13,500 nucleotides of DNA from Leptospira brenneri (GTDB taxonomy: Bacteria; Spirochaetota; Leptospiria; Leptospirales; Leptospiraceae), in NCBI RefSeq assembly GCF_002812125.1, contig NZ_NPDQ01000016.1:1-13500 (forward strand). The letters are read 5' to 3'. A program made the translations under genes and the position numbers. Every line of letters starts with the position of its first letter. Positions within the stretch are counted from its first letter, which is position 1. This document shows, one piece after another, positions 1 to 4,560 of the stretch. The notes below the pieces were generated by a model. The model searched no databases. It saw only the letters and a program-made list of their open reading frames with translations, and was not told the origin of the DNA.

Positions 1-324
1 TGTTTTTCCACAAGAGACCGCCAGCCTGTAGTTAATCGATTGTTTGAATTCGAACGCTTCACGAGTGGTAACAGGATTCCCTGCTGCGATACGCTCCTTA
101 TGTTCTCTGTAAATATTACGAGCTTCTTCTACTGTGATACCCCATTCGGCCTGCAAAATGGAATCAACACGGGAAGAGTTGTATTCCCCTGCCAGAACCA
201 TACGAATGTTAATTCGGGAAAGATTGTTTTTTTCAGCTAAGTCACCAATCCGTTTGCCCGGTTTAGCAAATAACTGCAATTTAAGAGGGAGTTTAGGACC
301 TCGAGCCCTTTCGACTAAACTCAT
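1..324 (-). CDS. Predicted HTH regulatory protein, 3' end cut by the window edge
   Basis: An open frame reads leftward from ATG at 324 to the window edge (108 codons, no stop). The start overlaps the stop of the preceding gene as ATGA (321-324), a typical translational coupling arrangement. The protein is basic near its start; residues about 24-50 (GKRIGDLAEKNNLSRINIRM) read like a helix-turn-helix of the XRE/Cro kind, followed by a helical, charged stretch around EEARNIYREHKERIAAGN. Together with the gene before it, it resembles the small regulators that open the early operon of transposable and temperate phages. The family is not recognised with certainty, and the C-terminus is outside the window. 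DNA binding is inferred from the helix pattern only. Confidence 0.7.
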   Translation of the reverse strand, partial: MSLVERARGPKLPLKLQLFAKPGKRIGDLAEKNNLSRINIRMVLAGEYNSSRVDSILQAEWGITVEEARNIYREHKERIAAGNPVTTREAFEFKQSINYRLAVSCGKT

Positions 325-551
325 TTCGACACCTTTGCTTTGTCAGCAGGTATAAGTCCTTCCTTGGCTAAGGAGATCGCGTAATTGCCGGAACAAGGTG
401 CCAGACCGTTTAATACCTGTGTTAAATAATTATAATTTAAATCCAACGTTTCTGCCCATTTTGAGACAGAACCATAACGGTAGCTAATCTCTCGTTTCGC
501 ATCTTCGCGAATCTCTTTCGGGATATAGTAACTTCTCTTTGCAGTTGCCAT
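321..551 (-). CDS. Small predicted DNA-binding protein (XRE/Ner-like)
   Basis: Encodes 76 residues, starting at ATG 551 only 2 bp after the TAA of the upstream gene (554-556), with GGAGCC in the end of that gene as a likely ribosome site. The middle (SVSKWAETLDLNYNYLTQVL) has the spacing of a helix-turn-helix, and the N-terminus (MATAKRSYYIPKEIREDAKRE) is basic. The protein is about the size of phage Ner/Cro-type regulators, and its position as second gene of a leftward operon facing a repressor suits an early negative regulator. It overlaps the next gene by 4 bp (ATGA). The role is inferred from size, HTH pattern and location; no specific family member is recognised. Confidence 0.72.
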   Translation of the reverse strand: MATAKRSYYIPKEIREDAKREISYRYGSVSKWAETLDLNYNYLTQVLNGLAPCSGNYAISLAKEGLIPADKAKVSK

Positions 552-553
552 TG

Positions 554-787
554 TTAGTTGGCTCCGTCCATCAACACAACGAAGTCGATGATTTTCGCTG
601 CGGCAAAAAGAAGATCATTACGGAACTCAAACTTGTCCGCTGTGGAATTATACTCCTGTATGATTTCGTTTAAATACACCGGCAGTTCCCTGAGCGTATC
701 TTCTACATCCGCTGACCCAGAAATCTTATCCCCTAAATGGTGGCAATCCTCGATTTCTCCCAAAATTTTCTTTATTTTATCTTTCAT
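554..787 (-). CDS. Hypothetical acidic protein, first gene of the leftward operon
   Basis: I place the start at ATG 787 (77 aa, MKDKIKKILGEIEDCHHLGD...) because AAGGGGAAG lies about 6 nt upstream. A longer frame from 856 would begin inside the operator array and read through the promoter. The protein is small, acidic and largely helical, without a signal peptide, membrane segment or recognisable motif. It is the first gene after the predicted leftward promoter (832-860) and is followed after 2 bp by a small HTH gene, so it is probably the first product made when the repressor lets go. Its function is unknown. Confidence 0.65.
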   Translation of the reverse strand: MKDKIKKILGEIEDCHHLGDKISGSADVEDTLRELPVYLNEIIQEYNSTADKFEFRNDLLFAAAKIIDFVVLMDGAN

Positions 788-831
788 AATTTTCTTCCCC
801 TTAAAGTTCGGGATTGACCCCCGCCTGTGCC

Positions 832-860
832 GATATATAACAAAATGTAATAACAAACAA
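832..860 (-). promoter_or_regulatory. Predicted leftward early promoter
   Basis: Reading leftward, TTGTTT (855-860) and TATATC (832-837) are separated by 17 bp, about 45 bp before the start of the leftward operon at 787. A copy of the 15-bp operator-like repeat (837-851) lies in the spacer and touches the -10, so binding there would block RNA polymerase. The hexamers are only moderate matches; the position relative to the operators supports the call. Confidence 0.5.
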
Positions 861-908
861 TTATATTACATTTTGTTATATTGCAACCAAAAAATTACAA
901 AACGTTAT
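837..908. promoter_or_regulatory. Three-site operator array, ATWAC-N5-GTWAT
   Basis: Three 15-bp pseudo-palindromes fit ATWAC-N5-GTWAT exactly: ATAACAAAATGTAAT (837-851), ATTACATTTTGTTAT (865-879) and ATTACAAAACGTTAT (894-908). Their centres are 28 and 29 bp apart. Sites 1 and 2 are also exact inverted copies of each other over 18 bp (835-852 and 864-881). The array fills the gap between the leftward operon and the repressor gene, with site 1 in the leftward promoter and site 3 in the rightward promoter. This is the expected layout for the operators of the repressor encoded at 960-1367, but which protein binds is inference. Confidence 0.75.
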
Positions 909-910
909 AT
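881..910 (+). promoter_or_regulatory. Predicted rightward promoter of the repressor gene
   Basis: TTGCAA (881-886) is followed after 17-18 bp by GTTATA/TTATAT (904-910). The third operator-like site (894-908) lies between the two hexamers, which suggests the repressor controls its own synthesis. The transcript would begin at about 917, inside the first arm of the inverted repeat in the leader. Confidence 0.45.
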
Positions 911-911
911 T

Positions 912-949
912 TTTATACCCGCCATTTACTTTAAATTGGCGGGTATAAA
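912..949. repeat. 13-bp inverted repeat in the repressor leader
   Basis: TTTATACCCGCCA (912-924) is repeated exactly inverted as TGGCGGGTATAAA (937-949) with a 12-nt loop. It lies directly upstream of the only ribosome-site-like GGGG (951-954) of the repressor gene. It could act as an RNA hairpin limiting translation, or as a DNA site for a second regulator such as one of the small leftward HTH proteins. No T-run follows, so a terminator is unlikely. Confidence 0.7.
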
Positions 950-959
950 CGGGGATTCC

Positions 960-1367
960 ATGAAGGATTTGGATACGCCAGGGAAAAGATTACGCTGGTT
1001 TATTAAGGTAGTGTTGCATATAACACAACTGGAAGTTGCAACTGAAGTGGGCTTAACTCAGGCCACGATAAGTAACTACATGAATGATTCGCGCGAGATG
1101 GATATCGCCTTTTTGTCGAAACTAAGACAAAGGTTTCAGTTAAACCCTACTTGGATTATAAATGGAGAAGGAGATCCGAAACTGCCGTCAGAATCGGAAA
1201 TTCAAGATTCATTATCTGAATTCGATAAACTTAGATCATTAAATTTTCAGATGCAGTCTGACGAAGCGTTAACCGATGTTATTAAGAGTGCTCAAGAATT
1301 AGCAAAAGCTGATCGTGCAGGGCTGGAACTGGTTAGAGATTTGGCAAAAAGATTACTTACGAAATAA
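960..1367 (+). CDS. XRE-family phage repressor
   Basis: Encodes 135 residues from ATG 960; the same frame is open far upstream but would run through the operator region and the leftward gene. A helix-turn-helix covers about residues 20-60 (ITQLEVATEVGLTQATISNY), followed by NPTWIINGEGDP (residues 62-73), a signature seen just after the HTH in many XRE phage repressors (NPxWLxxGEG). The remaining 60 residues are charged and helical, probably for oligomerisation. There is no S24/LexA-type peptidase domain, so RecA-driven self-cleavage is not expected. The divergent early operon, the three operator-like sites and the leader inverted repeat all support a role as lysogeny repressor. The ribosome site (GGGG 5 nt upstream) is weak, suggesting low expression. 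Confidence 0.85.
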   Translation: MKDLDTPGKRLRWFIKVVLHITQLEVATEVGLTQATISNYMNDSREMDIAFLSKLRQRFQLNPTWIINGEGDPKLPSESEIQDSLSEFDKLRSLNFQMQSDEALTDVIKSAQELAKADRAGLELVRDLAKRLLTK

Positions 1368-1368
1368 G

Positions 1369-1536
1369 TCAGTGTCTGTTTTTTTGGGCCTGGTAAATCA
1401 AAGTGATTATATCTAATTTTGTATTTCGAACAACTTCATAGAGAGGACTACTACCCGATCGCAAATTATGGACTAGTCGATCGAGAGCAGCTTCAATTTC
1501 TATTACCAAAATTTCTTTGTCTTCCGTGACATCCAA
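1369..1536 (-). CDS. Small hypothetical protein with TTG start
   Basis: Leftward frame of 55 residues from TTG 1536 to TGA 1369, ending one base beyond the repressor stop (1367), a tight convergent pair. The protein starts (M)DVTEDKEILVIEIEAALD and continues as an amphipathic, mostly helical chain; no family is recognised. AAGG lies about 9 nt before the TTG, and a near-consensus promoter (TTGCCA, 18 bp, TATACT) lies at 1561-1590. No ATG start would give the same frame. Its place beside the repressor suggests a regulator, antirepressor or toxin/antitoxin-size protein, but the sequence does not show which. Confidence 0.5.
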   Translation of the reverse strand: MDVTEDKEILVIEIEAALDRLVHNLRSGSSPLYEVVRNTKLDIITLIYQAQKNRH

Positions 1537-1560
1537 TATTTAATACCTTAATTTATGTTT

Positions 1561-1590
1561 AGTATATCTGCCCCCAGGGACATTTGGCAA
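1561..1590 (-). promoter_or_regulatory. Predicted leftward promoter for the small TTG-started gene
   Basis: Reading leftward, TTGCCA (1585-1590) is followed after 18 bp by TATACT (1561-1566). The start codon lies 24 bp beyond the -10. The match to a sigma-70-type promoter is among the best in the window. The spacer holds a C-run (five C, 1571-1575). Confidence 0.55.
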
Positions 1591-1623
1591 GATTTTTGTT
1601 GGAAAATGTTTACGAATTTTTGC

Positions 1624-1652
1624 TTTACTGATTATTTTTTTTGAACTAATTA
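1624..1652 (+). promoter_or_regulatory. Possible rightward promoter for the 1683 gene
   Basis: TTTACT (1624-1629) and TAATTA (1647-1652) are 17 bp apart, about 30 bp before the start at 1683. The surrounding DNA is very AT-rich, so chance matches are likely. Confidence 0.3.
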
Positions 1653-1682
1653 TCTGTTAGATTGCAATAAAAGGAAATTATT

Positions 1683-2111
1683 ATGTTCGCATTTGTTTTT
1701 ATAGCGTTTCTAAATCCGATCGTGTTCGTTTATGAACTGTGGAACCAAAGTTTGGTATGGGTGCACGATAAGTATTTTGCGCATAACAGGAATGCTGTTG
1801 TCGGGGTTTGTCCGCTTTTGGGAACCCTCCCTCCGTCTGAAGATATAAATAACGCGTTAATGGATGGTCACGAAACTCAGCCGGAAAGAAGCAGAAGGAT
1901 TTGGGTGGAGGACCATACGGGTAGGCGCGTGCATTATGCGAAACCCTTTGTGTCCGATGCAAAAAACATCGATAGACCTGGCGAACTCAAATGGTTCCTA
2001 GAGGAATACAAACTCACCTGCGGTCTTGATCGCCCACCGTATTATGAAGAAATTGCGTATATCAAGAACGCGCGAGCGAACGGGATCGAATTACCAAAAG
2101 GGCTTGAATGA
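1683..2111 (+). CDS. Hypothetical protein with N-terminal membrane segment
   Basis: Encodes 142 residues from ATG 1683 with AAGGAAA about 7 nt upstream. The first 18 residues (FAFVFIAFLNPIVFVYEL) are hydrophobic and could form a membrane anchor with no basic N-region, followed by a soluble part rich in aromatic and charged residues (GELKWFLEEYKLTCGLDRPPYYEE). I recognise no domain. Its last 50 bp overlap the end of the opposite-strand GemA-like gene (2062-2111). As an isolated gene between a repressor and late genes it may be a lysogenic-conversion or accessory gene; that is a guess from position only. Confidence 0.65.
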   Translation: MFAFVFIAFLNPIVFVYELWNQSLVWVHDKYFAHNRNAVVGVCPLLGTLPPSEDINNALMDGHETQPERSRRIWVEDHTGRRVHYAKPFVSDAKNIDRPGELKWFLEEYKLTCGLDRPPYYEEIAYIKNARANGIELPKGLE

Positions 2112-2499
2112 GTTTTGCTGCTTGGGCTCTCGTCAATAAATCGAATGGTTTTCTATATTGACGTTCAGCAAACTGATCTAAATCAAATTCTTTTCCCGCG
2201 TTCTTTATCTCTCCACAAATTTCTTTTGCTTTAGTCAGTTGCGAATAAGTTCTCTTTTGGAGTTTGTATCGGAACAGCTCAATTTTACCCTTCTTTCTTT
2301 TCGTATAGTATTCCGTGCGAAGTTCGTTTAAACGAGCAACAACAAGAACCGCCTTGCCTGGTGTAAGGGAAGAAATTGAATCCGATTGAACGGATTCCTT
2401 TACGATCTCATGCAATCGACTTTTTGAAATTTGTATCTCGTTGGCAAGAGCCCAAATTTTTTTCATATGTTCAGAAGATAGTTTTTTTACCTCGCTCAT
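2062..2499 (-). CDS. GemA/Gp16-like phage regulatory protein (DUF1018-type)
   Basis: Encodes 145 residues; I take ATG 2499 because AAGGA lies 9 nt upstream and a strong promoter (2519-2547) sits just before it, whereas the longer frame to 2547 would start within that promoter. Two related segments are visible: residues about 10-60 (MKKIWALANEIQISKSRLHE...SISSLTPGKAVLVVARLNEL) and residues about 84-140 (KAKEICGEIKNAGKEFDLDQ...LLTRAQAAKLIQAL). Both follow the pattern of Mu Gp16/GemA proteins, where an Lt-x-x-x-A-x-x-(V/L)I-x-x-L helix closes each unit. In Mu, GemA is an early gene affecting host gene expression and DNA topology. Here the gene is leftward and apart from the early operon, with its own promoter. 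Confidence 0.65.
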   Translation of the reverse strand: MSEVKKLSSEHMKKIWALANEIQISKSRLHEIVKESVQSDSISSLTPGKAVLVVARLNELRTEYYTKRKKGKIELFRYKLQKRTYSQLTKAKEICGEIKNAGKEFDLDQFAERQYRKPFDLLTRAQAAKLIQALLVIRSRSLARS

Positions 2500-2518
2500 A
2501 ATAGTTGTCCTTAAAAGA

Positions 2519-2547
2519 ATTCTATGTCTCTTTTTTCTATTTGACAA
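2519..2547 (-). promoter_or_regulatory. Predicted leftward promoter of the GemA-like gene
   Basis: Reading leftward, TTGTCA (2542-2547) is followed after exactly 17 bp by TAGAAT (2519-2524). The GemA-like start at 2499 lies 20 bp further with its AAGGA site between. On the opposite strand TTGACA (2541-2546) overlaps the -35 almost exactly, but I see no good rightward -10 for it. Confidence 0.6.
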
Positions 2548-2580
2548 TATTTTTTTAGTTTGATAGCCGGTTAGGTGACT

Positions 2581-2805
2581 ATGAATACAACCAAAGGAAA
2601 AATCAAACTATCGAAGAGTACATCACGACTATTCTATACGGTTCCACACTTCGCAAGGCTCTGTGAAATGAGCACAAAACACATATATCGTGAGATAGAA
2701 AAGGGAAACATCCCGGCTTATTCACTTTCCGAAAGATCAACACGTATATTGATTTCGGATGCTCAGGAATATCTTAACAGTAAAAAGCAAATAAAAAAAA
2801 GATAG
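2581..2805 (+). CDS. Excisionase-like HTH protein (MerR/HTH_17 type)
   Basis: Encodes 74 residues from ATG 2581 with AGGTGA just upstream; an in-frame GTG at 2575 is possible but would leave no ribosome site. Residues about 15-65 (FYTVPHFARLCEMSTKHIYR, then EIEKGNIPAY and a basic RSTRILIS strand) follow the winged HTH pattern of excisionases and DNA-binding domains of the HTH_17/MerR group: a helix, the xxMSxxxIYRxIxxGxIPA turn, then a DAQEYL helix. It could be an excisionase, a control protein or an activator of the late operon, which starts 85 bp downstream. A typical integrase is not present in the window, so excision cannot be tested from here. Confidence 0.7.
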   Translation: MNTTKGKIKLSKSTSRLFYTVPHFARLCEMSTKHIYREIEKGNIPAYSLSERSTRILISDAQEYLNSKKQIKKR

Positions 2806-2890
2806 GACATAAGGGACATTAGACGACCACTTATATTTTTCCAGCTTTCGTTTTAAGAAAACCTCATTCTCATAGTAATCAGAAATTACA
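2806..2890 (+). other. Junction between regulatory genes and the head operon
   Basis: This 85-bp gap holds no gene. It contains a direct repeat GGACAT at 2805-2810 and 2814-2819 and stop codons in the frame of the next gene (TAA 4 codons before its ATG). I find no clear promoter, terminator or ribosome site. In Mu-like phages terminase, portal and minor head genes would stand here. Confidence 0.5.
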
Positions 2891-4180
2891 ATGAGTGTTG
2901 AAAACAAAACATTAAAATTTAACGAGCAAGGTTGGGCAAAACTTGAGTCCGGTTTATTGATTCACAATTCAGGAGCCGCACAGGTAGAGTTTCGTTCTAA
3001 TCTTCTTGCCCAAATAGAAAATAAATCAGGCGAATCCTCTGCCAAGTTTTCGCCGATCGCAGAGAATGAAGAGTATGCGGAGTTTATGTTTCGCATGCTG
3101 TCATGCGTTCTCATTGAGGGTTGGTGGGTTGATTTTAGTGGAGAAGGAGTTCTTGAAAAAGCGACAAATCTTTTTAAAACAAAAATTTATACAGATCACA
3201 TCACCAATGTAAGAAACTCGGTTGGTGTAACAAAGGATCCTATATTTTCTAATCGAACAGGCGTTCCTGGGATTGATGCAGTGTTTCGTGTGTTTAAGAA
3301 CGTAGCACCTGAAATCGTAACTAGACTAAAGACGGATCCGCCACTGATTGATTCTAATTCCGTTGGAATCATTTTTCAATTTAAACGGTCCCACATTGAT
3401 CTAGAGGGTTTTTACTGGAGATTAGGTGAAGAAGTTGACGGACAAATTGTACGTTTGATCGCAACAAAAATCGTTAAAATTCCAGAAACTTCTTTAGTCT
3501 CCGCCGGTGCTGATCCCACTGCAAAAAAATTCCATTCAACAAATAGCATTCATTTTAATGAAGATAACTCTAAGGAGAACGAAGAAATGCCGCAAATCAA
3601 ACGCGCTATTTTTACCTCTCTGGGAGTAGATGCAAAGAAACTCGGTCTGTCCATTGGGGAGGGCGAATTCATCGATCTACCGTCAGAAAAATTAGAAGCT
3701 GTGCTTTTACAAGCGGGGCAAAACATCGAAAGCCTTCACGGGCAACTAAAAACTGCTGACAATTCACAAAAACAAGCAGTAGAAACCACAGCAAAATTTT
3801 CTAAAATTTTCGGTTTAGAAGCCTTCCCTGAGAAATTTGAATTCGATTCTAAAATCTCGGAAGTGGTGACTCTTCTCGAAGAACCAAAGAAAATGCTACA
3901 GACGTATGTCGAAAAAGCACTTACCGCCTATCGTTTGTTTACATCGAACAAGCCGGATCCGATTATCGAGAAGATGATTCAATCGGCAAACATGGAACAG
4001 GTGAAGGCATTCTGTGCTCAATACGGTGCGAAGCTCGAAGAAAAGCATCCGTTGAAATGTGGATCCTGTGGTTCGGAACAACTAACTCGTGCATCGAGTG
4101 AATTGTCTGAATCAGACAAGGCTGTTGCCGGAAACAAGAAAGATTCTGGAAAGTATAAGATCGAGCGAGGAGGCAAATAA
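2891..4180 (+). CDS. Prohead protease with C-terminal scaffold region (Mu gpI-like)
   Basis: Encodes 429 residues. The N-terminal 215 residues look like a phage prohead (head maturation) protease: VLIEGWWVDFSGEGVLEKA (73-91), then YTDH with candidate catalytic His103, NSVGVTKDPIF (109-119), and IPETSLVSAGADP (197-209), where Ser201 stands in the position of the catalytic serine of this family (S/V after E-x-S). The C-terminal half (from about 233) is acidic, lysine-rich and helical, as expected of a scaffold that the protease removes. A CxxC pair (Cys390-Cys393) near the end is unusual. The start at 2891 has no visible ribosome site, while an in-frame internal ATG at 3587 has a very strong one. 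The product would assemble and mature the capsid with the proteins encoded downstream. Residue assignments are inferred from motif pattern. Confidence 0.78.
   Translation: MSVENKTLKFNEQGWAKLESGLLIHNSGAAQVEFRSNLLAQIENKSGESSAKFSPIAENEEYAEFMFRMLSCVLIEGWWVDFSGEGVLEKATNLFKTKIYTDHITNVRNSVGVTKDPIFSNRTGVPGIDAVFRVFKNVAPEIVTRLKTDPPLIDSNSVGIIFQFKRSHIDLEGFYWRLGEEVDGQIVRLIATKIVKIPETSLVSAGADPTAKKFHSTNSIHFNEDNSKENEEMPQIKRAIFTSLGVDAKKLGLSIGEGEFIDLPSEKLEAVLLQAGQNIESLHGQLKTADNSQKQAVETTAKFSKIFGLEAFPEKFEFDSKISEVVTLLEEPKKMLQTYVEKALTAYRLFTSNKPDPIIEKMIQSANMEQVKAFCAQYGAKLEEKHPLKCGSCGSEQLTRASSELSESDKAVAGNKKDSGKYKIERGGK
3587..4180 (+). CDS. Internal in-frame scaffold protein (Mu gpZ-like)
   Basis: An in-frame ATG at 3587 (Met233 of the protease) is preceded by AAGGAG at 3572-3577 with 9 nt spacing, far better than the site of the full-length gene. 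Translation from it gives a 197-residue protein (MPQIKRAIFTSLGVDAKKLG...) that contains only the helical, charged C-terminal part, including a likely coiled region around residues 265-305 of the full protein. In phage Mu the scaffold gpZ is made the same way from inside protease gene I, so the arrangement fits a known strategy. It shares its stop at 4180 with the protease and overlaps the decoration gene start by one base. Confidence 0.65.
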   Translation: MPQIKRAIFTSLGVDAKKLGLSIGEGEFIDLPSEKLEAVLLQAGQNIESLHGQLKTADNSQKQAVETTAKFSKIFGLEAFPEKFEFDSKISEVVTLLEEPKKMLQTYVEKALTAYRLFTSNKPDPIIEKMIQSANMEQVKAFCAQYGAKLEEKHPLKCGSCGSEQLTRASSELSESDKAVAGNKKDSGKYKIERGGK

Positions 4181-4551
4181 TGGCATTAAATGATGATCCA
4201 TTTGAACCGGGTATTGTCGGAGTCATTCCGCCAACTTTAGTAACCCTAAAACAGAGCACACTAACACAGGCTGATGTTGGGAAGGCTCTAAAAGTTACAG
4301 CAAACAAAACGGTGGGACTTGCAGCAAATAACGATGTTCCATTTGGACAACTTTCATCCGTTGAATCAGGCATTGCAGCCGTTAAAGTAGCTGGGGTGCT
4401 TGAATTTGAATATTCCGGTACTGCACCAACGCTTGGGTTGATAACAGTTCAAAGTGACGCTGCCGGAAAATTGAAAGTCGCTGCTTCTGGACTGTCTGTC
4501 CGAGTGATCAGCGTTGATACTAGCGCAAGTAAGTTCACATTTATCTTATAA
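4180..4551 (+). CDS. Capsid decoration/cement protein
   Basis: Encodes 123 residues from ATG 4180, sharing its first base with the stop of the protease gene (TAATG) and preceded by GAGGAGG. The chain is rich in short beta-type stretches with Gly, Ala, Val and Thr (ALKVTANKTVGLAANNDVPF, then VAGVLEFEYSG and LKVAASGLSVRVISV), the pattern of DUF2190 or gpD-type cement proteins, in which a small beta barrel binds the outside of the capsid. It lies between protease/scaffold and major capsid gene, the usual place for a decoration gene. The exact family is uncertain. Confidence 0.7.
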   Translation: MALNDDPFEPGIVGVIPPTLVTLKQSTLTQADVGKALKVTANKTVGLAANNDVPFGQLSSVESGIAAVKVAGVLEFEYSGTAPTLGLITVQSDAAGKLKVAASGLSVRVISVDTSASKFTFIL

Positions 4552-4560
4552 GGAGGAAAC

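Noticed and set aside
788..856. Longer start at 856 for the first leftward gene
   Set aside because: It begins inside the operator/promoter region and the extra residues look like translated regulatory DNA; ATG 787 has a good ribosome site.
558..959. Upstream extension of the repressor frame to position 558 (269 codons)
   Set aside because: It would run antisense through the whole leftward gene and across the operator array and both promoters; the HTH domain begins shortly after the ATG at 960.
2541..2566. Rightward promoter starting with the perfect TTGACA at 2541
   Set aside because: No acceptable -10 hexamer exists at 15-19 bp spacing; the match is explained by the overlapping leftward -35.
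1577..2820. Shared GGGACATT at 1577-1584 and 2813-2820 as a possible regulatory motif or att-like repeat
   Set aside because: Only 8 bp is shared and the flanks differ; this is within chance for a 13.5-kb window.
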